A stretch of DNA of 63,657 bases. Origin: RGIG7450 sp045577655 (GTDB lineage Bacteria > Bacillota > Clostridia > RUG12999). The stretch lies in the NCBI GenBank assembly GCA_045577655.1, contig JAZNIU010000003.1:1-63657 (forward strand), given 5' to 3'. Below are positions 32,991 through 42,948 of this stretch, piece after piece (position 1 is the first letter of the stretch; every line of letters starts with the position of its first letter). The notes beneath the pieces were generated by a model. That model was given only the letters and a program-made list of their open reading frames with translations, did no database searches and was not told where the DNA came from. A program made the position numbers and the translations under genes.

Positions 32991-34811
32991 ATGTGTGGAA
33001 TAGTAGGTTACATTGGAAAAAAACAGGCTGCAGAATTTCTTTTAAACGGACTTTCAAAACTTGAATACCGCGGATATGACTCTGCAGGTATTGCCGTTTT
33101 GTCAGACGGTGTTTTGTCTTCGGTAAAAACAAAAGGACGTCTTGCAGACCTTAGAGAAAAGCTTTCCGGAAACCCGCTTGATGGGTCTTTAGGTATCGGT
33201 CATACACGTTGGGCAACACACGGTGCTCCTCTTGACAAAAACTCTCACCCCCATCTGTCAATGGACGGAAAAATTGCTCTGGTGCATAACGGCATTATAG
33301 AAAACTATATGGAACTTAAAAGCTTCTTAATCGAAAAGGGATTTAAATTTGCGTCCGATACCGACACAGAAGTTGTTGTTCATCTTCTTGACTATTTCTA
33401 TGAGGGCGATATGCTTGCGGCTATCCGCAAAACTGTTGAAAAGCTGAGCGGTTCTTTTGCACTTGCAATTGCTTCTGTTAACCACCCGGACAAAATTTAT
33501 GCTATAAAAAAAGACAGTCCGCTTATCGTAGGTAAAGGCGAAAATGAAAATTATATCGCGTCTGACATTCCGGCAATACTTGATAAAACCCGCGATGTTT
33601 ACCTTATGAACGACGGCGAGATTGCTGTTTTAACTGAAACCGACCTTTCCTTCTCCACTTTAACCGGAGAGGAAATTAAAAAAGAAATTTTCCACGTTAA
33701 CTGGGACGTTAGCGCTGCAGAAAAAGGCGGTTACGACCATTTTATGCTCAAGGAAATCCACGAACAGCCGAAGGTTGCTGCTGATACTTTAAATCCGCAT
33801 ATCAAAAACGGCAAGGTTGTTTTTGACGAATTTGAAATTACTCCCGAGCAGATAAATGACCTTCAGAAAATACATATCGTAGGTTGCGGAAGTGCTTACC
33901 ACGTTGGACTTGCGGGAAAATATGTTATAGAAAAACTTTCACGTATCCCTGTTGATGTTCAGCTCGCTTCCGAATTCAGATATTCCGACCCGATAGTTTC
34001 CGAAAAAGACCTGGTTGTTTTAATCAGTCAGTCTGGCGAAACAGCCGACACACTTGCCGCTCTTCGTGAAGCAAAAAAACTCGGTGCAAAAACTCTTTCC
34101 ATCGTTAACGTTGTAGGCAGCTCCATCGCCAGAGAATCTGACCTTGTAACATACACACTTGCAGGTCCGGAAATTGCCGTTGCAACAACCAAAGCATACA
34201 GCACACAGCTTTTGATGGTATATCTTCTTGCTATATATTTCGGAGCAAAAAAAGGCACACTTTCCGCCGCAGATGAAGCAGCGCTTTTGGGTGAGCTTTC
34301 TCTTCTCCCCGACAAGATAAAAACTGTTGTTGACAACAAACACATTCTTGCTGAATGTGCAAAAAAACACAGAGAAGTTAAAGATGCTTTTTATATAGGC
34401 AGAGGTCCTGACTACTGCGCAGCAATGGAAGGTTCTCTTAAGCTTAAAGAAATTTCCTATGTTCTTTCGGAAGCATACGCTGCCGGCGAACTTAAACACG
34501 GAACAATTTCTCTTATAGAAGAAGGCACTCTTGTTGTTGCCATCGCAACACAAAGCGCTCTCTTCGAAAAAACAATGAGCAACATCAAAGAGGTTAAAGC
34601 AAGAGGCGCTTACGTTATGTCTCTTATCTGCGAAGGAAACCACGTTGGCGAAGAAACCGACTATGCAATTGTTCTTCCCAAAACCAACGACCTCTTCACT
34701 CCGTCGCTGTCAGTAGTTGCAATGCAGATTTTCGGCTACTACATGTCAGTTGAAAAAGGTTGTGACGTTGACAAACCGAGAAACCTTGCAAAATCGGTTA
34801 CAGTTGAATAA
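32991..34811 (+). CDS. glmS: Glutamine-fructose-6-phosphate aminotransferase
   Basis: Makes glucosamine 6-phosphate from fructose 6-phosphate and glutamine. The 606 residues have the N-terminal nucleophile Cys2 (MCGIVGYIG), the glutaminase domain to about 240 (GHTRWATHG), and two SIS sugar isomerase domains (ISQSGETADTL; KDAFYIGRGPDY), ending KPRNLAKSVTVE as usual. No glmS ribozyme can fit in the 6-bp gap behind glmM. Confidence 0.97.
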   Translation: MCGIVGYIGKKQAAEFLLNGLSKLEYRGYDSAGIAVLSDGVLSSVKTKGRLADLREKLSGNPLDGSLGIGHTRWATHGAPLDKNSHPHLSMDGKIALVHNGIIENYMELKSFLIEKGFKFASDTDTEVVVHLLDYFYEGDMLAAIRKTVEKLSGSFALAIASVNHPDKIYAIKKDSPLIVGKGENENYIASDIPAILDKTRDVYLMNDGEIAVLTETDLSFSTLTGEEIKKEIFHVNWDVSAAEKGGYDHFMLKEIHEQPKVAADTLNPHIKNGKVVFDEFEITPEQINDLQKIHIVGCGSAYHVGLAGKYVIEKLSRIPVDVQLASEFRYSDPIVSEKDLVVLISQSGETADTLAALREAKKLGAKTLSIVNVVGSSIARESDLVTYTLAGPEIAVATTKAYSTQLLMVYLLAIYFGAKKGTLSAADEAALLGELSLLPDKIKTVVDNKHILAECAKKHREVKDAFYIGRGPDYCAAMEGSLKLKEISYVLSEAYAAGELKHGTISLIEEGTLVVAIATQSALFEKTMSNIKEVKARGAYVMSLICEGNHVGEETDYAIVLPKTNDLFTPSLSVVAMQIFGYYMSVEKGCDVDKPRNLAKSVTVE

Positions 34812-34828
34812 ACCATATTTACAAAAAT

Positions 34829-34866
34829 AAAAGTCAGACAATTTTCATTGTCTGACTTTTTTCTTT
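34829..34866. terminator. Bidirectional terminator between glmS and the VanW/G5 gene
   Basis: A perfect 14-bp stem (AAAAGTCAGACAAT and its complement), 4-base loop TTTC, and a T run on each strand between the convergent genes. Confidence 0.92.
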
Positions 34867-36566
34867 TATTCTTCAGGGATTTCTGTCTGTATGGTTTCTT
34901 CTTCCGGCTCTTCGGGAAGAGATTCTCGGCTTTCTTCTTCCGGCTCTTCGGACGGAGCTTCGTTTTCCTCTGCCATTTCCCCTTCTGTTGTTTCCGCACC
35001 CGTTTCCTCTGCGACCGGCCCTCTTCTAATTGTTTTATCTATTTTTTTGTATCTGCTTGTTGACACATGCACAGTCTCAACAAGTGCGCCATCTTTATAA
35101 ATATGTTTATATGTCTGGATAACATAACCGGTTTTTCCGGCATAGTCCACAACTTCTTTTCCCGGCTCTAAAGTTTCATCCTCCTCATAAACTGTTTCGG
35201 GATGAAGCACCGCAGAAGTTACATTTTCTATTTGCACGGTAACCGACGGGTCAACCTTTTTACCCAAAAGTTTTATATACACACCTTTGTTGTCACTTGA
35301 CGCTACAACCTTGACAGGTTCATTGGTGTTATTTCTAAATCTGAAATCTATTTCTCCGCTTGCAACGGTAGCATCCTGCCCTAAAGGAACATACGCAACC
35401 GTTAAAGAGTGGGCATATCTTTTAACAATTTCAAGATTTGCATTAAGTACTGCACTGTAAAGTGCAGAAGAAACCTGGCACACCCCGCCGCCGATATCCT
35501 TTAAAATTTTTCCGTTGGCATAAACATTTGCACTTTTGTAGCCGCCGGCAACAGTTATGGGTTCAACATAGCTGAGATATGCAAAAATGTCGCCCGGGTT
35601 AATAACCACCCCGTTTATTTTGTTCGCAGCAAGATGAACATTGTTTAATCTGTTACTGTCCTGGTCAGTTATTTTGGAAGTGTATTGTGCAAGAACCTCT
35701 GTAAAAAGTCCTGTTTCGTCAAGGACTGTATTATCGGGGGTTATAACCTCCGGCAGAAAATAGAAATTATCGTTTACCCCTTTATTTTCTTTTATTGCCG
35801 CTTCAAGCTCTTTTTTATCGAACCTATATCCGTTCTGTGCTTTTACAATATACTTTTTCCCGTCTTTTTCTTCGTGGCTTGTATTAACAGGTGCAACCGC
35901 TATTTTTTCGTGAATTTCATCAACATCAAACTCTTTCGGCTGAGCAAAAACAATTTCAAGAGATATTTCTCCGCTTTCGCCGCTTGTTAAAAATTCTGTT
36001 ATACCGGTTAAGAGTTTGTCATAGTCAACAAAGTTTCCGGCATTGCCAAAAACAAGTTTTAACTTGTCTTCTTCCATAAAATAATAGTCGTCTGTTTTTG
36101 GGTTTTCCACCTGAGATACTATGTCATGTGTAAACTGTTCGATATATTGTCCGTTAACCGAAGGAATAAGTAAAATGTTCTTTCTGTCAAATTTGCTTAC
36201 TACACGCTCTGCAGCAGCTAAAAGAACGTTTTTGTTTCTGCCTATGTCATACGCTTTTTCAACCGTACTCTGAATATCATAGCCGGTCATGGCATCAGAA
36301 AAATTAATGCTGTAATCTTTTCCGTCAAAATGAACGGTTATCTGCTCGTCCGGCACTTGTTTCTCGTTCTTTGCGCTTAATGCTTCAACCGCCTCTTCAA
36401 CTGACATACCGCTTACCGGAACACCTTCTATTGATATTCCGCTTGCAATTCCCTCTGTCGGCCATGCCAATGCCGCTATAACAAGGACAATTGCAAGAAA
36501 AGCTCCTGCCAAAGAAAAAACAAGCTTTTTATTTATGCTCTTTTTTTCTTCTATTTTCTCACTCAT
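34866..36566 (-). CDS. VanW-domain protein with G5 domain, membrane anchored
   Basis: A 566-residue protein: N-terminal membrane anchor (about 15-38), a long extracellular region with YoaR-like putative peptidoglycan-binding repeats, a VanW domain (about 325-460; NPGDIFAYLSYVEP, DIGGGVCQVSSALYSAVL), a G5 domain (about 465-525) and a Glu-rich tail of about 35 residues. Proteins of this build are thought to act on or bind the cell wall, but no activity is established. The start is ATG behind TTGGAGG. It is the last gene of the minus-strand run and is closed by a strong terminator. Confidence 0.87.
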   Translation of the reverse strand: MSEKIEEKKSINKKLVFSLAGAFLAIVLVIAALAWPTEGIASGISIEGVPVSGMSVEEAVEALSAKNEKQVPDEQITVHFDGKDYSINFSDAMTGYDIQSTVEKAYDIGRNKNVLLAAAERVVSKFDRKNILLIPSVNGQYIEQFTHDIVSQVENPKTDDYYFMEEDKLKLVFGNAGNFVDYDKLLTGITEFLTSGESGEISLEIVFAQPKEFDVDEIHEKIAVAPVNTSHEEKDGKKYIVKAQNGYRFDKKELEAAIKENKGVNDNFYFLPEVITPDNTVLDETGLFTEVLAQYTSKITDQDSNRLNNVHLAANKINGVVINPGDIFAYLSYVEPITVAGGYKSANVYANGKILKDIGGGVCQVSSALYSAVLNANLEIVKRYAHSLTVAYVPLGQDATVASGEIDFRFRNNTNEPVKVVASSDNKGVYIKLLGKKVDPSVTVQIENVTSAVLHPETVYEEDETLEPGKEVVDYAGKTGYVIQTYKHIYKDGALVETVHVSTSRYKKIDKTIRRGPVAEETGAETTEGEMAEENEAPSEEPEEESRESLPEEPEEETIQTEIPEE

Positions 36567-36598
36567 AAATTTTTCCTCCAAACAACTAATATATATGA

Positions 36599-37162
36599 TT
36601 AAAGTTTTTCAATAATTACAGCAATCGGCGGACAGTTGGGACGGTTGGTATAATCCATCACAATCACAGTATATTTTTTATAGTCTATTTCTTTGAAATA
36701 TTCCATAATTTCGTTTTTCTCGTCAAAACCCGAATCGCCGCCATAATAGACGCCGATGGTTATAACTCCGCCTTTTTTAAGAAGCTTAAGCGAGCTTTCT
36801 ATTGCCTGTTTGGTAGTCTCTGCCATCGTGGCAACAGAATGGTCTCCCCCTGGAAGATATCCCAGATTGAACATCACCGCAGAAACCTCGCCATCCACAT
36901 ATTTTTCAATGTTCTGGTGGCCGTCAAGTATCAGTTTTGTGTTGCCTGAAGCATTGTTCTTTTTCAAAAGCTCGGTTGTCTTTTCTATAGCCTGTTTTTG
37001 TATGTCAAAAGCATACACCTTTCCGCTTTCTCCCACAAGCCGGGATAAAAACAGGGTGTCGTTTCCGTTGCCCATTGTAGCGTCAATTACAACATCGCCG
37101 CTGCAAACTGCTTTTTGGGCAAAATGATGGGTGATTTCCAAAACATTTTCAGGTACTGTCAT
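36599..37162 (-). CDS. MnmM/YtqB-family tRNA methyltransferase
   Basis: A 187-residue class I methyltransferase. The SAM site is VVIDATMGNGNDTLFLS (about 24-40); FNLGYLPGGDHSVAT is a hallmark of the YtqB family, for which B. subtilis and S. aureus members (MnmM) methylate wobble aminomethyl-uridine in tRNA. The name here rests on the motifs. It lies 18 bp behind yfmH. Confidence 0.82.
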   Translation of the reverse strand: MTVPENVLEITHHFAQKAVCSGDVVIDATMGNGNDTLFLSRLVGESGKVYAFDIQKQAIEKTTELLKKNNASGNTKLILDGHQNIEKYVDGEVSAVMFNLGYLPGGDHSVATMAETTKQAIESSLKLLKKGGVITIGVYYGGDSGFDEKNEIMEYFKEIDYKKYTVIVMDYTNRPNCPPIAVIIEKL

Positions 37163-37180
37163 AACCTTTCCTCCGACCCG

Positions 37181-38443
37181 TTAAAGTGGCACGACCGAGG
37201 AAATTGTTATATTTTCAGGTCTTAAAAGTTTTTCAAAAACCTGTTTAATTTCCTTTTCGCCAATACTTCCAAGTATATCAAAAGATTTATAAAAGTCTGT
37301 TCCTGCAACCGTGTTTCTTGCAAGCACGCCTGCATAGTTTTCCGGGTCTTCAAACGCATGGAGTCTCTGACCGAACATTTTTCTTTTTACTCTGTCAAGT
37401 GCTGCAGAATCAAACTTAAACTCTGAAATACCTTTCAGGATTTTTTCTGCCACCGCTTCCGCATTAACCCCCTCATCAGATATTTCAACATAACCATACT
37501 CTTTTTCGGCAGTATAGTCCATTGAAAAAGAAGGTGTTATAAGCCCGTCAGCATAAAGCTTGTTGTAAAGCTTGCTGCTTCTTCCGAGCAGAAGGGAAAG
37601 AGCAACCTTTGCAGCCGCCTGTCTGTTCTGTATGTCATCGCCGAAATCCATCTCTTTAAATCCGATACAGTAAAGAGGAGCGGCAACGCTCATCTTGTTA
37701 ACCGTTTGGGGCACGAAAACTTTATCTGGCTCCTGCGGAACAATTCGTTTTATTTCGGATATTGGTTTTTCGTCCGCTAAAATTCCGTCAAGGAAATTTT
37801 TCATTTCCGCAGGTTCAAAGTCTCCAACAAGACAAAGTGTCATATTGGACGGGTTGTAAAAGGTGTTATAGCATGTATAAAGTGTTTCTTTTGTAATTTC
37901 AGATATGCTTTCCACCGTACCCGCAATGTCTCTTCTTATGGGATGGTTCGCATAAAGACCGCCAAGCATGTTGAAATAACATCTCCAGCCCGGGTCATCA
38001 TCATACATTCTGATTTCCTGGCCGATAATACCCTGTTCTTTTGCAACATTTTCGGCGGTGAAATAGGGTGTCTGCACAAAACTTACAAGTGTTTTTAAAT
38101 TTTCTTTAAAGTTTTGTGTGCACCAGAAATAATATGCCGTCATATTAAAACTTGTATATGCATTTGCATGTGCACCATACTTGCTGAACATATCAAAAAC
38201 CGCTTCTCCGTCCGGTTGTTCAAAAACCTTGTGTTCAAGGAAATGAGCAACGCCGTCCGGAACGGAAACGGGAGTGCTTTCCCCCTTTGGTACAAAAACA
38301 TTTGTTGTTGAACCATAATCGGTAGAGAAATATGCGCAGGATTTCACAAACCCTTTTTTGGGCACCATATATATTTTAAGACCGCTTTTATATATATAGG
38401 TAAACAATGTTTCGTCAAGCTTGTCAAATCTAATTTCTTTCAT
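37181..38443 (-). CDS. yfmH: M16-family metallopeptidase, YfmH-type
   Basis: A 420-residue zinc peptidase of the pitrilysin/insulinase family. The inverted zinc motif HFLEH (GVAHFLEHKVFEQPDGE, about 67-71) is intact, so this is the catalytic partner. The paired B. subtilis YfmF/YfmH proteins are needed for maturation of the 5-aminopentanol modification of elongation factor P. The start overlaps the yfmF stop (TGATG), suggesting stoichiometric production. Confidence 0.9.
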   Translation of the reverse strand: MKEIRFDKLDETLFTYIYKSGLKIYMVPKKGFVKSCAYFSTDYGSTTNVFVPKGESTPVSVPDGVAHFLEHKVFEQPDGEAVFDMFSKYGAHANAYTSFNMTAYYFWCTQNFKENLKTLVSFVQTPYFTAENVAKEQGIIGQEIRMYDDDPGWRCYFNMLGGLYANHPIRRDIAGTVESISEITKETLYTCYNTFYNPSNMTLCLVGDFEPAEMKNFLDGILADEKPISEIKRIVPQEPDKVFVPQTVNKMSVAAPLYCIGFKEMDFGDDIQNRQAAAKVALSLLLGRSSKLYNKLYADGLITPSFSMDYTAEKEYGYVEISDEGVNAEAVAEKILKGISEFKFDSAALDRVKRKMFGQRLHAFEDPENYAGVLARNTVAGTDFYKSFDILGSIGEKEIKQVFEKLLRPENITISSVVPL

Positions 38444-39684
38444 CAGTTACCTTTTCCTTTCAGGAAGTATATTGTGTCAAGCCACACTTTTTCGGAAATT
38501 GCCACAATTTCTTCTTTTGTCACCGCTTCTATTTTTAAAATAATTTCCGATATTGTCCGTTTTTTCTCAAGGACATTCTGGCCTGTGTAATGACTGATAA
38601 TTTTGTGAGGTTCGTCCTCCATCGATTTATACAGATTGATGAGCGTCTGTTTTGCGGAAACAATTTCAAAATCGGTTATATTCCCTTTTTTAACCTCGTC
38701 AAACTGAATCAGTATTTCTTCTTTTGTTTTTTCAAAATTGGAAAATTCAATGCCTGCACCAACACTTAAAAAAGATTTATACATGTTGTATTTTGAATAT
38801 GCATAATAAGCAAGACTAAGCTTTTCACGCACATTTGCAAAAAGCTTGGAGTGTGTGCCCCCACCGAAAACAGAATTTAAAAGAAGCATCTTAAAATAGT
38901 CGTCGCTGCTTGGGTCTATGTCTGCCTTAAATCCCATCACAAGTTTTCCCTGGTTAATTTCCTGCTCTTCAAAAACCGTTTTCAGCTTATCTTTTCTGTT
39001 TTTCCAGTTATTTTCGGGGATTTCCCCTACAGATTTTACATTTTCAAATATGGTTTTAACTGCATCTGCCCGGCAGTTTCCTGACAGAAAAAGGGAAATG
39101 CAGCTGTTTTCTATAATATTATCATAATGCTCTTTAAGATTTTCTGCAGTAATCTTTTCAAGTTCACTGGTGCTTCCAAGTTCAAAAGCAGCGTATGGCG
39201 TACCATCATACATAATTTCACTGCATCTTACAGTAGCATACTCTCTTTTGTCGTTAAAAAGAGCTTCTATTGTGTTTTTAAGATTGTTTTTGTCAATTTC
39301 AACAATTTCATCGCGGAAAGATTTTTCGGATGCATCGGGGTTAAACACAATCTCATATAAAAGCTCTGCCGCTTTTTTAAGACTGTTTTCGCCTGTGTAT
39401 TTGTCCGACGGCAAGGAAAGATGAAAGCTTATAATCTGAACATCTCCGCATTTGCGCACTTCTGCTCCCAAAACTGCGCCATATAACATTTCAAATTCCG
39501 ATTCAAGCTTTATCTTATCGTTATATTTTTTGCATGTATGTTTAAGCACTCTTGCAAGAAGTGCGTTTTTCGCAGCTTCCTTTCCCATTGGTCTGTATAT
39601 ACTGAGACTGAGCAGAACTGTCTTGAATTTTTCCTGCGGAATATGGGTGAGAACAATTCCGCCTTTTAAGTTATGGGTTATCAT
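38443..39684 (-). CDS. yfmF: M16-family protein, YfmF-type (non-catalytic partner)
   Basis: A 413-residue M16 homologue. The HxxEH zinc motif is absent where the active paralogue has it (PMGKEAAKNALLARVLKH here). In M16 pairs, one chain is catalytic and the other completes the chamber, which fits this gene and its neighbour. Later conserved segments include FGGGTHSKLFANVREKLSLAYYA, written here only in part. The gene overlaps the yesL-like gene by 14 bp; ATG follows GAGGTGACC. Confidence 0.9.
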   Translation of the reverse strand: MITHNLKGGIVLTHIPQEKFKTVLLSLSIYRPMGKEAAKNALLARVLKHTCKKYNDKIKLESEFEMLYGAVLGAEVRKCGDVQIISFHLSLPSDKYTGENSLKKAAELLYEIVFNPDASEKSFRDEIVEIDKNNLKNTIEALFNDKREYATVRCSEIMYDGTPYAAFELGSTSELEKITAENLKEHYDNIIENSCISLFLSGNCRADAVKTIFENVKSVGEIPENNWKNRKDKLKTVFEEQEINQGKLVMGFKADIDPSSDDYFKMLLLNSVFGGGTHSKLFANVREKLSLAYYAYSKYNMYKSFLSVGAGIEFSNFEKTKEEILIQFDEVKKGNITDFEIVSAKQTLINLYKSMEDEPHKIISHYTGQNVLEKKRTISEIILKIEAVTKEEIVAISEKVWLDTIYFLKGKGN

Positions 39685-40501
39685 TCTCGGTCACCTCGTT
39701 TTTTTCCGCTTTATCAAGCATAAACTTTTTAAGTGTCGGATAGGCAAGCATATGCTCAAGCAAACTTTCTGCCGATATAAATATCGCCAGAATAAGCAGA
39801 TAGGACAGATAGCTTGAGAAAAAGAGCAATGCTATTACAGCAACTCTTATAATAAGACTTAAAAGATTAATCGGAATGGTAGCCATTGAAAGCAGATAGG
39901 AGTTTTTATAAAGGGCTGCAATATTAAGCCTGAACGTAACCATCATCTGCCACAAAAAGCTTTGCATAATTACATACAAAACTGTCAAGCATATTACAAC
40001 TGCAAAAAAAACTGCCATCCATTTGTTTGTCTGGGATGCAACAAAATAATATTTTATTGCAAACAGAATTGCTGTCCCTGCAACAGTGTCTATGACAAAG
40101 GCTGCAACAGACTGTTTGAAGTTTTCAAAGGTTTTACCGAAAAAATCGCCTACTGTCCATGCATGTTCCTGTCGTACAAAGTTTCTCAGCACATAACAAA
40201 ACCCTGACTTGAACGGGCTTCCCGAGAAAAATATTACCATAAATGCAGCTATCATCCCGGAAATAGACATAAGTTCTTTCATTGCATCAGAACCCTCTCC
40301 CGGTGTCATAAGTCCACTGACAATTATTAAATAGTATAAAAATGCCGGGATGCCTGTTACTGCATATAAAATGTTGAGAAGAACATAACTTCTCCATTTT
40401 CTTGAAAACAGTTCCCAGTAGAGTGCTGCACCCTTTTTTTCCGGTTCATCTTTTCTTATGCCTACGCCCGGTTTATCATAATTTGGATTAAAAAGTCCCA
40501 T
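39671..40501 (-). CDS. YesL/DUF624-family membrane protein
   Basis: A 276-residue protein with about five membrane segments. GSPFKSGFCYVLRNFVRQEH followed by GDFFGKTFENFKQS is typical of the YesL (DUF624) family, whose function is unknown and which in other bacteria sits beside sugar transport genes. Here the neighbours are cvpA and the M16 pair. Confidence 0.75.
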   Translation of the reverse strand: MGLFNPNYDKPGVGIRKDEPEKKGAALYWELFSRKWRSYVLLNILYAVTGIPAFLYYLIIVSGLMTPGEGSDAMKELMSISGMIAAFMVIFFSGSPFKSGFCYVLRNFVRQEHAWTVGDFFGKTFENFKQSVAAFVIDTVAGTAILFAIKYYFVASQTNKWMAVFFAVVICLTVLYVIMQSFLWQMMVTFRLNIAALYKNSYLLSMATIPINLLSLIIRVAVIALLFFSSYLSYLLILAIFISAESLLEHMLAYPTLKKFMLDKAEKNEVTENDNP

Positions 40502-40526
40502 TTGTTTCGTCCTTTCGAGGTTTTAT

Positions 40527-41153
40527 TTAAGATAGTCTGTTAATCAAAAAGTTTGTTTCAAAGAAATATTTTGCAAGGTAGGAGCTGTTAAGGCTGTTTG
40601 CTATCCAGCTTCCGCTTCCGTTACCCATAAAGACAGTTAAAAGGGCAGCAACAACAAAACAACCTATAACACCTATAATAAGTCCAAGCAGTGCTCCCAC
40701 AAGTCCGTTAGCCTGCTTTATGACCGGCAGTTTTGCCGTTGCGTTTAAAAGTTTGAACAAAATGCTGACAAGCAGTTTAATTATAACTATAAACATTAAA
40801 ATAATGAATATATAAACAACAGCATCTGCAACCGCACGTGCTATAGCATTATTTCCTTTTTCAAGAAGCTCGCCTGTCAGTATGTATTTTAAAAACTCGG
40901 GAGTTTCCTCTCCGGGCGATATACTGATGGATGGCAAAACTGCATTTGCAATCTTCGCTTTGATTTCAATTATCCATCCGCTCACCTTTGCGTTTGCCTC
41001 TACAAACTTCATAAACGGATTATAAAGAATAAGCGAAGCAACTATGCTTACAAGTGTTGACGATAATCCCAGTGCTGTTTTTATTATGCCTTTTTTCTTT
41101 CCGTAAATTACACTTAATATAATAATGACAACAAAAATTAAATCAAGAATCAT
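40527..41153 (-). CDS. CvpA-family membrane protein
   Basis: A 208-residue protein with four membrane segments: it opens with MILDLIFVVIIILSVIYGKKKG, and later has LVGALLGLIIGVIGCFVVAALL. The CvpA family was named for colicin V production in E. coli; its general role is unclear. ATG follows GGAGG. It is 9 bp behind the DUF5711-like gene. Confidence 0.8.
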   Translation of the reverse strand: MILDLIFVVIIILSVIYGKKKGIIKTALGLSSTLVSIVASLILYNPFMKFVEANAKVSGWIIEIKAKIANAVLPSISISPGEETPEFLKYILTGELLEKGNNAIARAVADAVVYIFIILMFIVIIKLLVSILFKLLNATAKLPVIKQANGLVGALLGLIIGVIGCFVVAALLTVFMGNGSGSWIANSLNSSYLAKYFFETNFLINRLS

Positions 41154-41162
41154 TTGAGCCTC

Positions 41163-42320
41163 CTATTTCATTGTTACTATCTCAACAAAACCGCCTTTAT
41201 CGAACATAACTTTATGTCCTTTTTTATATAAAATTCCACCGTACATATCTTTGTCAGAAGTAATTCTGTCTCTGAGTCTGCCCGATTTGTTTATAAGTTC
41301 TGCTTTGTTTAAAGAGGTTATCAGTATTCTGTTTTTGTTGGTGCTGATATTCTGAATATCATCTTCAAATATATATTCGCACTGTTTTCTTCCGTTGGAT
41401 GTGAAAGAATATACCTGATATTCTTTGTCAAGAGAAGACATTCCAAGAGCTATTACTATGTTGTTTTTATCCTGCGCGCAAAAAGCAGTGAGCTGTCTGC
41501 CGTCATAGTCAAACTCCCATTTGTCTGCACCTCTGCCGTTTAAAGCACACAGCATTTTGTCTCCGACAACAACAAGAGTGTTGTTGTCGGTCCAGCTGAG
41601 CGAAGAAATAAAATTATCTCCCGTTGACTTTTCAGCAAAAGGTGCTCCGCCTTTTTCCGTTTCAAACATCATTATACTGCATTCAAGCTTTTTTCCGCCG
41701 GTATATACCACAGAAACCGCAAGCTTTTTTCCGTCGGGCGAAAGAGCCGCATCAAGAAGGTTGCAGGTGCCTGCATTCCACTCAAAAAGCGCCTCTCCCC
41801 TTTTTGAATAAACGGTAGCATTTCCGTTATATGTTTTTTTATCTGTCAGTACAACTATTTTCCCACTTTTTGAAATCTTTAAGTTGTTAATTCTGTTTTC
41901 AGTTTTAAAATCTGTTATTTTCCCTCTCTTGTCCACGACAAAAACTGCATTTTTCCCGTTAGGTGCAAAAGCAATCAGGTTGCCCGCTGAATCCATTGCG
42001 GGAGAGTCCACCGTCATTCCCACCGAAAACTTTTCTCTTCCTTTTTTGTCAAACACGACAAGCCCTGTTTTTCCCATAAAAGCCACATGTTTGTCACCAA
42101 AACTTTTTATCTGGTGTTCTCCCATGTCAATCTGGGTAATTTTATAAACAGTATTGTCAAGTTTTGGAAAAAAGGAAACAACTTCGTTCCACTGCGAGAT
42201 TATAAGTGATAAAATTACGGCAACCGCCAAAAGCGTTAATTTTTTTGCCATATTTAAAGATTCTTTTTTTATGTGCTCTGCTCGAAACTTTATTATTTTC
42301 TTTTCTTTGACCGGTGCCAT
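41163..42320 (-). CDS. DUF5711-like membrane-anchored beta-propeller protein
   Basis: A 385-residue protein with a basic cytoplasmic N-terminus, one membrane segment (about 27-45) and a long exterior region of repeated beta strands in the style of WD40/PQQ propellers (AFMGKTGLVVFDKKGREKFSVG, then several DKRG or SKRG turns; shown only in part). It resembles DUF5711, found in Clostridia beside thiN and cvpA. Function is unknown. The start is ATG behind GAGGTGAG, four bases after the thiN stop. Confidence 0.75.
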   Translation of the reverse strand: MAPVKEKKIIKFRAEHIKKESLNMAKKLTLLAVAVILSLIISQWNEVVSFFPKLDNTVYKITQIDMGEHQIKSFGDKHVAFMGKTGLVVFDKKGREKFSVGMTVDSPAMDSAGNLIAFAPNGKNAVFVVDKRGKITDFKTENRINNLKISKSGKIVVLTDKKTYNGNATVYSKRGEALFEWNAGTCNLLDAALSPDGKKLAVSVVYTGGKKLECSIMMFETEKGGAPFAEKSTGDNFISSLSWTDNNTLVVVGDKMLCALNGRGADKWEFDYDGRQLTAFCAQDKNNIVIALGMSSLDKEYQVYSFTSNGRKQCEYIFEDDIQNISTNKNRILITSLNKAELINKSGRLRDRITSDKDMYGGILYKKGHKVMFDKGGFVEIVTMK

Positions 42321-42324
42321 TTTC

Positions 42325-42948
42325 TCACCTCTTTGTTTTAATCGCAACAAGTGTACCTTTTTTTATGTTTATCTCTGCTTGGTCTGCCAGAAATTCATTG
42401 CTTATTCCAATTGTATGTCCTATCTTAAGGTTTTTTTCCAACAGCGGATATTTAAGTCCCGAAAGAGTAACCCCTACGGCTTCCTGTTCTACAGGGACAA
42501 GAGACAAAATGTCTCCTTTTTTTCCGTTGACCATTCTTCTGCCCTTTACAAGAAAAATTTCTGTATTATCATCAACCAAAGTGAGATTAACACCTTTTTC
42601 TTCAGCGTAAATCAATAGCATTATATTTGCAAGTTCGTGGTCATATCTTCCGCCAAGCGCAGCTATTACAACTGCGCTGGTAAACCCTTTCTCTGCAAGA
42701 TAATCAATACACACCTGTGTATCAGTTTCATCTTTTTCACATTTAAGAGTTATCTTTTTAACAGATTCATCTATTCTGGAATTGACCGAGTCCATATCGC
42801 CTATAACAATTTCAGGGACAACCCCTGCAGAAAGTGCATTGTCATATCCGCTATCAGCACATATAACAAAATCGTCCTTGCCGATTATTTCCTGAATATT
42901 TAATTTTTCCGGCATCACGCCGCCTGCAAAAATTACACCTTTTTTCAT
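42325..42948 (-). CDS. thiN: Thiamine pyrophosphokinase
   Basis: Converts thiamine and ATP to thiamine diphosphate, the cofactor of Dxs among others. About 207 residues: VIFAGGVMPEKLN at the N-terminus, the substrate motif VICADSGYDNAL, the metal-binding IGDMDSV and KDETDTQVCIDYL-like acidic motif (here KCEKDETDTQVCIDY). The ATG overlaps the rpe stop (TAATG); an ATG four codons earlier is possible. Rpe-thiN is the usual end of the prpC-prkC-rsgA cluster. Confidence 0.92.
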   Translation of the reverse strand: MKKGVIFAGGVMPEKLNIQEIIGKDDFVICADSGYDNALSAGVVPEIVIGDMDSVNSRIDESVKKITLKCEKDETDTQVCIDYLAEKGFTSAVVIAALGGRYDHELANIMLLIYAEEKGVNLTLVDDNTEIFLVKGRRMVNGKKGDILSLVPVEQEAVGVTLSGLKYPLLEKNLKIGHTIGISNEFLADQAEINIKKGTLVAIKTKR